Below, piece after piece: positions 1 to 10,256 of a stretch of DNA of 64,000 bases. How positions within the stretch are numbered: position 1 is the stretch's first letter; each line of letters begins with the position of its first letter. The DNA comes from Myxococcales bacterium (GTDB lineage Bacteria > Myxococcota_A > Bradymonadia > UBA7976 > UBA1532): assembly GCA_020633435.1 (NCBI GenBank), contig JACKDP010000002.1, positions 696,001 through 760,000 on the forward strand, in the 5' to 3' direction. The translations under genes and the position numbers were made by a program. Under the pieces are notes generated by a model. It worked only from the letters and a program-made list of their open reading frames with translations, had not been told where the DNA came from and ran no database searches.

Positions 1-2142
1 GCCGCCCTCTGGGCCTGCACCGACGCGGCCCTGCAGCCGGTGCCCCCCGTCGAGGCGCCGCTGCCCGACGCCTTCCTGCGCGTCCGCGGCCAGGTCTGCA
101 CCGAGCCCGCCGACGTCACGCCCTTCCCGGTGAAGATCCTCTTCGTCCTCGATCAGTCCACCTCCCTGCAGTGTACGGACAGCCGCAACCGCCGGGTACG
201 CGCGCTGCGCGACGTGGTCGACGGCCTCTCGCCGCTGCCCAACGTCTGGTTCGGCTTCATCGGCTTCGCCAACTGGACGCGCGTCCAGCCGTTCACCCAG
301 GACCGCGGCGCAGCCACGCCGTTCCTGGACCCGGCCCAGGGCCTCGGGCCGGCGACCGACTACCAGGGCGCCCTGGCCTCGGCCGCCCGCCTGCTGGAGC
401 AGGACATGCTCGACGCGGGCGCCGCCGTCCGCGCCCGCACCCGCTACGTCGTCGTCTTCGTCAGCGACGGCGTGCCCGAGCCGCGCTGCAACGCCGGATG
501 CGAGGACGACCGCGAGCGCTGCGACGACGGCGGCGACAACGACGGGGACGGCCTGGTCGACGCCGCCGATCCCGACTGCGCGGACCTCGACGACAACAGC
601 CTGCACCCCGACAACCTCTACGGCGTCTGCAACACCGACCGGCCCATCCCCGACGACCTCTACGTCGACATGCCGGGCCGCTGCCCCGCCTACAACCAGC
701 CGCGCCAGATCGCCCAGCGCATCGACGACATCCGTGCCCTGGAGGTGGCCTACCGCGCGGGCGACGTGACGCTGAACACCGTCCTGCTCGCCTCGCCGCA
801 GGCCGCCGTCGAGGCGGTCTGCCCCGGCGCCCAGGCGGCCTTCGGCTACAACACCGACCAGGCCCGCGAGCTCCTGCGGGGCATGGCCCGCGCGGGCGGC
901 GGGACCTTCCGCGACATCGACCTGGAGGCCGCCGACGACAGCTTCCTCGACTTCGACTTCACCTCCCTGCGCTCGCCCTACGCCATCACCGAGTTCATCG
1001 CCCGCAACCACAACAGCCGGCCCGGCCCCGACGGCCCCCGCGTGGACTCCGACGGCGACGGCCTGAGCGACGACGAGGAGCGGGCCCTGGGCACCGACCC
1101 CCTCGGCCTGGACTCCGACGCCGGCGGCGGCGACGGCTACGGTGACGCCTTCGAGGAGCGCGCCCGGCGCGCGGGCTTCGACCCCCGCGACGCCGCCGCC
1201 CCGGCCGTGCCCTGCGGCGACGACAGCGACGAGGACGCCGACGGCCTGCGGGCGTGCGAGGAGGCCTTCCTGGGGACGGATCCCCGCCTCACCGACTCCG
1301 ACGGCGACCGCCTGCCCGACGGCCTGGAGCTGGTGGTGGGCACCGACCCCGCCGTGCCCGACGCCGAGGCCGACCCCGATCTGGACGGCGTGGTGAATCG
1401 TGAAGAAATCCGGGCAGGTACCGACCCGCTCGTGGCCGACGCCGAGCGCGCGCGTCGCGCCGCCGTCCGGGCCCGGCTCACCGACCAGGGCGAGCTGCCG
1501 GTGCCCGAGCGCGAGTCCGGCGCCGTGGAGCTGCGCCACTGCTACGACTTCTCGGTCGAGGGCCTCGAGCTGGTCGTGACGGAGCTGCCCCGGGAGCGCG
1601 GCCGCAACCGCATCGACCTCATCGCGCTGGGCGAGCCCGTGGGCATCGAGGGCACCCGCGCGGTGGCCCGTCGGGCCTGCGTCGAAGCACGCCTGCCCGG
1701 CCCCGGCCGCAAGGACCCGCCCGACGGTGACGTCGACCTGCGCCCGGCGGCCTGGGCAGCCCTGCGCGCGGACCTGGAGGCCCGCGTCGCCCGCGTCGCC
1801 GCCTGCGCCGCCCCCGAGGATCCCACCCTCTTCGACCGCCCGGCCCTGGACGACGTGCTCACCCGCTGCCTGCCCCGCACCGTCCAGCTGGACCGCATCC
1901 TCTACGACCGCGCGGAGCTGCAGGCCCTGCTCGTCGCCTACCTGCACCGCGACCTCCGCCCCCGCCTGCCGGTCGAGGCGTCCGACCTCTTCTGGCCGGC
2001 CGAGCTCTTCGATCCCGACGCCCACTGCCTGCGGCCCTGGGAGCTGCGCCGCGTCGTCGCGCTGCTGGCCGCCCTGGAGGCGGCGTGCGCGACCTGTGGC
2101 GCGGCGGGCCCGGACGCCGGCGTCGACGGGGGCCCGCCGTGA
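1..2142 (+). CDS. VWA-TSP3 lipoprotein, 5' end outside window
   Basis: The reading frame is open from base 1, where it encodes AALWAC, a lipobox with its Cys at bases 16-18. The true start therefore lies just upstream of the window, and a GTG at base 40 would remove the export signal. A von Willebrand A domain follows, with the MIDAS motif DQSTS (about base 153) and a later FVSDG strand (about base 460). An Asp/Cys-rich insertion interrupts the domain around 500-700. Calcium-binding TSP3-like repeats (DSDGDGLSDDEE, LTDSDGDRLPDG) occupy 1045-1410. The C-terminal 230 residues are not recognised. It is a probable outer-membrane or surface lipoprotein with a metal-dependent adhesion fold. Its stop overlaps the start of the next gene, a paralogue of the same architecture, so the two are probably cotranscribed. 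Confidence 0.85.
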   Translation, partial: AALWACTDAALQPVPPVEAPLPDAFLRVRGQVCTEPADVTPFPVKILFVLDQSTSLQCTDSRNRRVRALRDVVDGLSPLPNVWFGFIGFANWTRVQPFTQDRGAATPFLDPAQGLGPATDYQGALASAARLLEQDMLDAGAAVRARTRYVVVFVSDGVPEPRCNAGCEDDRERCDDGGDNDGDGLVDAADPDCADLDDNSLHPDNLYGVCNTDRPIPDDLYVDMPGRCPAYNQPRQIAQRIDDIRALEVAYRAGDVTLNTVLLASPQAAVEAVCPGAQAAFGYNTDQARELLRGMARAGGGTFRDIDLEAADDSFLDFDFTSLRSPYAITEFIARNHNSRPGPDGPRVDSDGDGLSDDEERALGTDPLGLDSDAGGGDGYGDAFEERARRAGFDPRDAAAPAVPCGDDSDEDADGLRACEEAFLGTDPRLTDSDGDRLPDGLELVVGTDPAVPDAEADPDLDGVVNREEIRAGTDPLVADAERARRAAVRARLTDQGELPVPERESGAVELRHCYDFSVEGLELVVTELPRERGRNRIDLIALGEPVGIEGTRAVARRACVEARLPGPGRKDPPDGDVDLRPAAWAALRADLEARVARVAACAAPEDPTLFDRPALDDVLTRCLPRTVQLDRILYDRAELQALLVAYLHRDLRPRLPVEASDLFWPAELFDPDAHCLRPWELRRVVALLAALEAACATCGAAGPDAGVDGGPP

Positions 2143-3944
2143 TGGTCCGCGTCCTCGCCCTGGCCCTGCTGGCCGCCGCCTGCAGCCGCGCCGACCTGGA
2201 GGCCATCCCGGCGCCGCCGCCCCCACCCCGCGACGACCGGCTGGCCGTGTCGGGCGAGCTGTGCACCCTGCCCCCCGACCGCCGCGACTTCCCGCTGCGC
2301 GTGCTCTTCGTCGTCGACGCCTCGGAGTCCATGGAGGTGACGGATCCCCCCGATCCGGCCACGGGCCTCACCGGGCGCGAGGCGGCCGTCGCCGCGACCT
2401 GGGGCCGGCTGCTCGACCAGAGCCCCGATCAGGTGAAGGTCGGCATCATCCGGTTCTCGGCCCAGGCGGCCTCCCGCACGCCCGTGGACGCCGACGCCGA
2501 CGGCCTGCCCGAGTCGTACTTCTCGGCCAACCGCGACCAGCTCGCCACCGCGACGGCGGCCCTGCGCTTCACCGACCGGACCACCAACTACCGCAACGCC
2601 CTCGACGAGGCCTACCTCGAGCTGCGCACCGAGCTGCTGCGGGCCGAGGACGAGAGCAGCCCGCGCACCCGCTACGCCGTCATCTTCGTCTCCGACGGCC
2701 TGCCCGACGAGACCGGGGGCGAAGCGGGCCGCAACACGGCCGACGACATCGTGGCGGGCGTGCAGGCCCTGGCCGACCTGGCGGCGCTCTTCGACGTCGG
2801 GGATTTCTCCTTTCACACCGTATACTTGTCGAATCCGGAGGGCGTCTTGCTCGACCAGCCCGCCCAGGCGCTCCTGACGCGCATGGCCGAGGCGGGCGGG
2901 GGCACCTACCGCAGCGTGCCCCAGGGCGAGACGCTCGACTTCCTGCACATCGACCTGACCAGCCTCCAGCGGCTCTACCGCCTGCGCTCCCTGGTGGCCC
3001 TGAACCTCAACCAGGCGACGTCCGCCGGGCAGATCCCCGCGACGCCCGTCCCCGCGCTCGATGACGGCGCGTTCAAGGACCTGGACCTGGACGGCGAGCC
3101 GTCGTGCGGCGACCTGCTCATCGACAGCGACGGCGACGGGCTGGCCGACCTGGTGGAGCAGCGCATCGGCACGGACCCCCTGGCCACCGACACCGACGGC
3201 GACGGCGTGGGCGACCGGCTGGAGTGGCGGGCGCGCACCTCGGGCCTCGACCCCCTCGACCCCACCGACACGGGCTGCTTCGTCCCCGACCGCGCCGAGC
3301 CGGGGGCCTGCGAGGACGCCGACGCCGACGGCTTCTGCGACTGCCCCGACGTGGACGCCGATGGCCGCTGCGACTACCCCGACACCGACGGGGACGGCCT
3401 GACGGACTGCGAGGAGATCTTCCTGGGGTCGAGCCAGGTGCTCGCCGACAGCGACGCCGACGGGGTGCCCGATCTGGTGGAGCTGCGCCTCGGCACGAGC
3501 CCCGTCGATGACGACGGCCCCCGGGATCTGGACTGGGATGGCACCCCCAACGGCGTCGAGCTGCGGACGGGGGGCGATCCGCTCTGCGACGACGCCGCGA
3601 GCCGCTCCGAGAGCGCCCTGGACGTGACGCTCGAGGAGGCGGGCACCGCCGGCGCCTCCCTGTGCTATCGCTTCCGGGTCGCCCGCCTCACCCTGCTGCC
3701 CACCCGGGCCAACGCCGGCGCCGACGCCCCGGGCAACGGCCTCAACCGGGTGCTGCTCTTCGCCGGCGAGGCGGCCTTCGACGATCCCGGCGCCTTCGCC
3801 GCCTGGCGCGTCGCCTGCGTGGAGGCCCGCTACCTGCTCGACGGCGACCGCAAGGACCCGCCCTCCGGCCGCATGGCCCTGGTGGACGAGGACTTCGTGC
3901 CGCTGGCCCGCTTCGATCCGCGCCTGCACTGCCGGCGCCCATGA
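2142..3944 (+). CDS. VWA-TSP3 lipoprotein (paralogue of upstream gene)
   Basis: This 600-residue protein starts at the ATG that shares one base with the preceding stop (TGATG). That start puts a lipoprotein signal, LLAAAC, at residues 10-15, whereas the longer reading frame would bury it. The VWA domain has MIDAS DASES (about residue 64) and FVSDGLPDE (about residue 185). TSP3-like repeats with DSDGDGLADL and DTDGDGVGD occupy about 325-480. The C-terminal block shares RKDPP and the pattern LNRVLLFAGE/RNRIDLIALGE with the upstream gene, so the pair arose by tandem duplication. The stop overlaps the next ATG (ATGA), implying translational coupling in a lipoprotein operon. Role inferred: surface adhesion or matrix component. 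The ligand is unknown. Confidence 0.88.
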   Translation: MVRVLALALLAAACSRADLEAIPAPPPPPRDDRLAVSGELCTLPPDRRDFPLRVLFVVDASESMEVTDPPDPATGLTGREAAVAATWGRLLDQSPDQVKVGIIRFSAQAASRTPVDADADGLPESYFSANRDQLATATAALRFTDRTTNYRNALDEAYLELRTELLRAEDESSPRTRYAVIFVSDGLPDETGGEAGRNTADDIVAGVQALADLAALFDVGDFSFHTVYLSNPEGVLLDQPAQALLTRMAEAGGGTYRSVPQGETLDFLHIDLTSLQRLYRLRSLVALNLNQATSAGQIPATPVPALDDGAFKDLDLDGEPSCGDLLIDSDGDGLADLVEQRIGTDPLATDTDGDGVGDRLEWRARTSGLDPLDPTDTGCFVPDRAEPGACEDADADGFCDCPDVDADGRCDYPDTDGDGLTDCEEIFLGSSQVLADSDADGVPDLVELRLGTSPVDDDGPRDLDWDGTPNGVELRTGGDPLCDDAASRSESALDVTLEEAGTAGASLCYRFRVARLTLLPTRANAGADAPGNGLNRVLLFAGEAAFDDPGAFAAWRVACVEARYLLDGDRKDPPSGRMALVDEDFVPLARFDPRLHCRRP

Positions 3945-6172
3945 GGACGCCGATGCCCGCCCGCCGCGCCCCCTGGCTGCTCATCCTGGCCCTCGCTGGC
4001 TGCGACCAGGGCCCCGACGCCACCGGCCTCACCGACGCCGCGGCCAGCGCGGGGCCCGTCTGCGCGTTCGACGAGTCCACCGATCCCGCCAGCGCGCTCC
4101 CGCTCTCGCCGGGCGCCCCGACCACGGGTCACCTCTGCCCCGTGGGCGACGCGGACTGGTACCGCCTCACCGTGCCGGCCGGCCACGCCCTCGTCCACGT
4201 CGCGCTGGCCATGGAGGCCGTCGTCTCCCCCGTGGAGGCCACCTGGTCCCTGCGGGCCGACGACGGCGCCGGCGCGGCCGTGGCCGGCCCGGCCCCGAGC
4301 GCCGTAGGCGGCCCCCTCGCCAGCACCCACTGCGTGGCCCCCGGGGCCTACGCCCTCGTCGTCCGCGACCAGGGGGACGACGCCCAGGACCGCCGCACCG
4401 CCTACCGCCTGCAGATCGACACGGCCCCCGATCCCGACGCCGCCGAGCCCGACGGCAGCCCGGCGCAGGCCCAGCCCCTCGGCGCGAGCGCGACGGGCCA
4501 CATCGCCTGTCGCGGCGACGAGGACTGGTACGCCGTCGAGGTGGGCCCGCAGGCGCTCGTGCGCTTCGCCCTGACCGCCCCGGCGGGCCCCTGGCAGCCC
4601 CGCCTCCGGGTCGCGGATGCCGACGGCAACACCCTGATCTCGTTGACGAATCCAGCCGGCATCCGGGAGGCCACCGACCTGCGACGCGCCGTCGCAGCGC
4701 CGCCGGGGCGCGTCTACCTCGTCGTGAGCGACGACGACGGCGCGGACGCCGATCCCGGCGCCATCTACACCCTCACGGCAGAGGCCACGGCCGAGCTCGA
4801 CGCCTTCGAGCCCAACGAGACCGCGGCCGAGGCGACCCCGCTGGACGCGCTGACCTGCGGCCCGGACTGGACGCCCTGGCAGGTGCGCGAAGGCACGTTC
4901 GGCCGCGTCGGCGACACCGACTGGTTCCGCCTGCCCCTCGAGGGCTGTGGCCAGGGCCTCATCGAGGCAGAGCTCTCGCTGCCCACCGACGACCTGAGCC
5001 CGGCCGCCGCCTGGGCCCTGCAGGCCGGCCTCCAGCCCTCGCTCGCCGTCGTCCGGGGCCATGAGGACAGCCCCTGCGACGCCGACGAGGCGTGCCGCGC
5101 GCTGCACCTGAGCTGCCAGGACGCCTGGGGCTGCGCCGGCTACGGCAACGTCTGCCTGGCCGACAGCCGGTGCGCGGGCGCCACCGCCTGCCTGCCCGAG
5201 GGCCACTGCGGGGCCTTCCGGGTGGAGCGCCACCCGACCGCGCGCCCCGTCCCCGAGCCCGTCGTGGAGGCCCCGCCCCCCCTGGGCGCGCGCGTGTCCG
5301 CGCCGCTGGAGCGCCGCGCCGCCCTGTACCTGCGGATCAGCGACTTCGGTGGTGACGCGGAGGCCCCCGACCGCCCCTACCGCCTGCGCGTCCGCGTCCG
5401 CCGCGACCCCGACCGCAACGAGCCCTCCAACGTCTACACCCCGAACCCGCAGCGATCGGACCCGGCGAGCGTGCAGGCGCGCTTCGCGGCCCGCAACCCG
5501 CTGGTGCCCGTGCACGACTGCACGCAGGCCGCCTCGCCGGACGCGGGCGTGGCGGACGCCGGCCCGCGCGACGCCAGCCCCCGCGACGCCAGCCCCCGCG
5601 ACGCCGGCCCGCGCGACGCCAGCCCGCGCGACGCCCTGGCGGCGGACGCCCAGGCCGTCGACGCGGCCCCGGCCGACGCCGCCCCCCAGCCCAAGGAGGG
5701 CGAGCGCCTCGTCCCCGGCTGCTGCGGCCCGGGGGACTGGATCGAGGGCGCCCTCTCCTACGAGTACGACCAGGACTGGTACGCCTACGCCCACCCCTGC
5801 CCCGGCGAGGACTGCATGATCCGCATCCGCTACGAGGTGGACGGGGGCCCGGCCGACCAGCTCTGGCAGATCTTCCGCCGCGATCAGCTCTGGTTCGATC
5901 CGGTGGTGCCGGTGGAGGAGCTGCCCATGAGCCCGGCCCGGGCCGGCGCCTTCGGCGGCCTCGACGCCGCGGACGCCTGCTTCTACGCCTACCGCGGCCA
6001 CAGCGGCACGGCCGAGGAGCCCTACCTCTACAGCCTCGCCATCCGCGATCTGTTGCCGACGGTGGACTGGTCGCCGGACCAGCGCTACCGCTTCTGCATC
6101 GAGAAGGTGGTGGCGGGCTGCGAGGCGCCCTGCCAGCCCTACGACGACGGCTGCGGCCTGCCCCGCCGCTGA
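3941..6172 (+). CDS. PPC-like domain lipoprotein
   Basis: This 743-residue protein is predicted from the ATG overlapping the previous stop (ATGA). An alternative ATG lies four codons later. A lipobox, LALAGC, is followed by at least four copies of a beta-rich unit marked by DADWYRL, DEDWYAV, DTDWFRL and DQDWYAY. These resemble bacterial pre-peptidase C-terminal (PPC-like) domains, which are non-catalytic and commonly attached to secreted proteins. A Cys-rich insertion sits near 5080-5210. A linker of repeated PRDAS/PRDAG pentapeptides at 5548-5640 separates the third and fourth units. No protease motif was seen. It is the third gene of the lipoprotein operon and probably contributes to the same surface structure. 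The gene ends just before a strong hairpin facing the convergent gene. Confidence 0.83.
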   Translation: MRTPMPARRAPWLLILALAGCDQGPDATGLTDAAASAGPVCAFDESTDPASALPLSPGAPTTGHLCPVGDADWYRLTVPAGHALVHVALAMEAVVSPVEATWSLRADDGAGAAVAGPAPSAVGGPLASTHCVAPGAYALVVRDQGDDAQDRRTAYRLQIDTAPDPDAAEPDGSPAQAQPLGASATGHIACRGDEDWYAVEVGPQALVRFALTAPAGPWQPRLRVADADGNTLISLTNPAGIREATDLRRAVAAPPGRVYLVVSDDDGADADPGAIYTLTAEATAELDAFEPNETAAEATPLDALTCGPDWTPWQVREGTFGRVGDTDWFRLPLEGCGQGLIEAELSLPTDDLSPAAAWALQAGLQPSLAVVRGHEDSPCDADEACRALHLSCQDAWGCAGYGNVCLADSRCAGATACLPEGHCGAFRVERHPTARPVPEPVVEAPPPLGARVSAPLERRAALYLRISDFGGDAEAPDRPYRLRVRVRRDPDRNEPSNVYTPNPQRSDPASVQARFAARNPLVPVHDCTQAASPDAGVADAGPRDASPRDASPRDAGPRDASPRDALAADAQAVDAAPADAAPQPKEGERLVPGCCGPGDWIEGALSYEYDQDWYAYAHPCPGEDCMIRIRYEVDGGPADQLWQIFRRDQLWFDPVVPVEELPMSPARAGAFGGLDAADACFYAYRGHSGTAEEPYLYSLAIRDLLPTVDWSPDQRYRFCIEKVVAGCEAPCQPYDDGCGLPRR
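5548..5640 (+). repeat. In-frame DA(S/G)PR pentapeptide repeat
   Basis: Approximately 15-bp units encode Asp-Ala-Ser/Gly-Pro-Arg as a low-complexity linker within the PPC-like lipoprotein. The similarity is visible at DNA level (gcgcgacgcc blocks), so slippage may vary the copy number. Confidence 0.7.
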
Positions 6173-6190
6173 CCGGCGTCCGAAATGAAA

Positions 6191-6210
6191 GCGGCGCCCG
6201 AAGGCGCCGC
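6191..6210 (-). terminator. UUCG-loop hairpin between convergent genes
   Basis: An 8-bp perfect stem, GCGGCGCC/GGCGCCGC, encloses a four-base loop. Read on the minus strand the loop is C(UUCG)G, an exceptionally stable tetraloop, and it is followed by TTTCATTTC. It lies 24 bases past the stop of the minus-strand Gly-rich lipoprotein and 19 bases past the plus-strand PPC-like gene. It best fits a terminator for the minus strand and may also block plus-strand readthrough. Confidence 0.7.
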
Positions 6211-6234
6211 TCTCTCACCGCAGGAGGACGGGGC

Positions 6235-7362
6235 TCAGTTGCCCGCGCTCACGCCCGCGATGGCCTGGGCCTGCATCTCCACGAGGAGGCAGACGCCCAC
6301 GGCGTTGCAGTCACCCGAGCCAGGGGCGCAGGCCGAGGCCTGGCCGTTCTCGTAGTTGGCGTCGGGCTGCACGAGGGCGGTGAGGATGCCGTAGGCGACC
6401 TCGGGATCCGTCCCCGGGGGAATGACGGCGCCGATGGTGCCGCAGATGGACGAGTCGGGGTTGGCCTCGCAGAAGGCCTGGAGGCCCACGATCAGGTCCA
6501 GGATGGCCGGCTTCGTGAAGTAGCCCGCCAGCACGCCGTTCTGGGACGCGAAGCCGTTGGCCTGCATCTGCAGCGTGCCCTTGACGCGGGTGTCCGCCAG
6601 GCCCAGGGGCAGCGGGATGCCGTCGATCAGGGGCAGGTTCAGGGAGATGTTCTGCTCGGAGGTGAGCAGGGCAGCGCCCGTCACGGAGGTGTCGGGGAAC
6701 GAGATGAGGGGGTTGTTGGCGGGATCGCCACCCTCGAAGGAGACCGGGTCGATGAAGAACTCGTCGCCGACGGCCTCGCCGGTGAAGAGGTTCATCGTCA
6801 CGGTGCCGACCTGGTTCCCGGTCTGGCCCTCTTCCCAGCCCTTGAGCTGGGCCATGAGGATCAGGGAGATCTCGCCCATCTCGTCGGGCTGCACCAGGGA
6901 GGACAGGCCGCCGTCGACGAGAGCGCCGAGGGCCGACAGGCTCGCGCCCTGGTTGAAGGCCACGAGGCCGCAGCCGGCGTCCTCACCCGCCTGGGGAGAC
7001 TCGGGGATCTCCAGGTAGGTCACCCGGCCCGAGGGGCCCCACTCGGCCACGGGGCCGGCGGGATCGGTGTCGGCGTTGGGGTCGCCACCGGCGCCACCGG
7101 CGCCGCCGCCCTCGCCGCCAGCGCCACCGGCACCGCCAGCGCCACCGGCACCACCAGCGCCACCAGCGCCGCCAGCACCACCAGCGCCGCCCATGCCACC
7201 GGCACCACCAGCGCCGCCCATGCCACCAGCGCCGCCCTGGCCGCCAGCGCCCATGTCAGCGCCCTGCTGGCCGTCGTCACCGCTGCCGCCGTCATCACAG
7301 CCGGCGAGCGTCAGGCCGCCGACCGCGAGGCCGATCACGAGAAGTTCGAGAGTCTTGCGCAT
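6235..7362 (-). CDS. Gly/Ala-rich lipoprotein, unknown function
   Basis: This 375-residue protein starts at ATG 7362 (MRKTLELL), preceded by GGGG about nine bases upstream. A longer frame exists but has no signal peptide. The lipobox LTLAGC is followed by an Asp/Gly stretch and then a GGAGG/GGMGG low-complexity linker at about residues 35-93. The folded remainder (about 105-375) has few cysteines and hydrophobic beta-like segments with no recognised domain. Lipoproteins with a GGAGG linker are common in myxobacterial genomes, where the linker probably holds a domain away from the membrane. The gene is followed by the UUCG hairpin. An upstream minus-strand regulator lies 118 bases away, so this is probably a separate transcription unit. 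Confidence 0.8.
   Translation of the reverse strand: MRKTLELLVIGLAVGGLTLAGCDDGGSGDDGQQGADMGAGGQGGAGGMGGAGGAGGMGGAGGAGGAGGAGGAGGAGGAGGAGGEGGGAGGAGGDPNADTDPAGPVAEWGPSGRVTYLEIPESPQAGEDAGCGLVAFNQGASLSALGALVDGGLSSLVQPDEMGEISLILMAQLKGWEEGQTGNQVGTVTMNLFTGEAVGDEFFIDPVSFEGGDPANNPLISFPDTSVTGAALLTSEQNISLNLPLIDGIPLPLGLADTRVKGTLQMQANGFASQNGVLAGYFTKPAILDLIVGLQAFCEANPDSSICGTIGAVIPPGTDPEVAYGILTALVQPDANYENGQASACAPGSGDCNAVGVCLLVEMQAQAIAGVSAGN
7084..7258 (-). repeat. GGAGG/GGMGG-coding low-complexity tract
   Basis: Nine-base-scale degenerate repeats (gccaccggc, gccgccagc variants on the plus strand) encode the Gly-Ala-Gly linker of the lipoprotein. Similar tracts recur at 22512-22775, 43835-43950 and 49455-49580 in unrelated genes. 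Confidence 0.75.
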
Positions 7363-7480
7363 CCCTATATCCCCATTCCGTTTGGGTCGGCGGCTGGGAT
7401 CACCCCCGCCCACCGCGCCGGCGCCGTTTTAGCAGATGGGCTCGGGACGGCGCAAAAGATCGATGAGGTTGTTTCTGCTT

Positions 7481-9277
<1,797 letters not shown>

Positions 9278-9425
9278 CAACGCTCCGTGGGCAGCGGGCC
9301 GCCCCGAGGGGCGAGGGGTACACGACGCCCGCAGGATACGCGAGGTCGGCCCGAAGCTGAACCGCGCTCGCAACGCCCCCCGCGCCCGCGGCGTTCTCTC
9401 TTGCAGATCAGGGCCTTGCGCTGCC

Positions 9426-10256
9426 CTAGAACGAGAAGCCCACCCCGAGGCCGCCGCCGGTGGGGCCGACGACCGGCCGGACCGTCGGCTGGATGGTCGT
9501 GCGCTTCACCTCGATCTCGTCGCGGAACGTGACGAGGGCGTGCACCACCCCGCCCACCATTAGCGCCGCCGCCACCCCGCCCGAGACGAGCTGGGCGGTG
9601 CGCAGCGACCGCGCCTGATCCACGTCCTGGGGCGTGAAGAGCCCGTCGGGCTGCCGCAGGCTCTCCGACGCGATGAGGAAGGTGGCCGACAGCGCCACCG
9701 CCACCAGCTCCGAGCCCAGGAAGAGGCCCCCGAGCAGATCGTCGCCGTTCTGGAACTGGCCCACCCCGAAGGGCACGGCGGCCACGAGCTTGGAGTTGCG
9801 GCGGCGGTCGACGACCACCTGCACCATGCTCTCCTTCTTGCGCAGCTCCGCCTCTTCGGCCTTCTTGCGCTCGATGGCCTCCTGCCGCTTGCGGATCTCC
9901 TCCTTCAGCTCGGCGCGAATGCCCTCGTAGAAGGCCACCGCCGGCGGGGGCACCCGCACCGGATCCAGGCGCTTCTCGGGCCGGTAGAGGACGAGCGCCT
10001 CGAAGACGTCCCGCGCCTCGTCGGGCTGGCCGAGGTAGAAGTAGGACAGGCCCCGCAGCTCGTACGCCTCGACGATCTCCTCGGCGTCGGCGAAGAGGGC
10101 CTCCTCCTGGCCGGCGATGGGCTTGAGCGTCTCGATGACCAGCCGGTAGTCGCCGTAGAGGTAGGCGTTGCGCCCCTGCACGAGGCGCTCGACGGGCGAC
10201 TGGGCCGCCGCCAGCGCCGGCAGCAGCAGCGCGAGGAGCGCGATCAGCCGGACCAC
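9426..10256 (-). CDS. Exported TPR-like protein with coiled coil and membrane helices
   Basis: The 276-residue protein starts at a GTG directly abutting the stop of the kinase gene (TAGGTG), so translation is probably coupled. A signal peptide (about 1-19, ending ALAAAQ) leads into a helical region reading AYELRGLSYFYLGQPDEA, a TPR-like pattern. A charged coiled coil follows (about 110-145, KEEIRKRQEAIERKKAEEA). The C-terminal half has two or three hydrophobic segments, including ELVAVALSATFLIAS and VSGGVAAALMVGGVVHALV. This architecture of TPR plus membrane segments next to a Ser/Thr kinase recurs in myxobacteria. The exact role is unknown; an envelope protein working with or regulated by the kinase is inferred. 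Confidence 0.8.
   Translation of the reverse strand: MVRLIALLALLLPALAAAQSPVERLVQGRNAYLYGDYRLVIETLKPIAGQEEALFADAEEIVEAYELRGLSYFYLGQPDEARDVFEALVLYRPEKRLDPVRVPPPAVAFYEGIRAELKEEIRKRQEAIERKKAEEAELRKKESMVQVVVDRRRNSKLVAAVPFGVGQFQNGDDLLGGLFLGSELVAVALSATFLIASESLRQPDGLFTPQDVDQARSLRTAQLVSGGVAAALMVGGVVHALVTFRDEIEVKRTTIQPTVRPVVGPTGGGLGVGFSF

Noticed and set aside
1938..3929. Long minus-strand frame opposite the second VWA gene
   Set aside because: It consists of Gly/Val/Arg-rich shadow sequence and overlaps a gene with MIDAS and TSP3 motifs.
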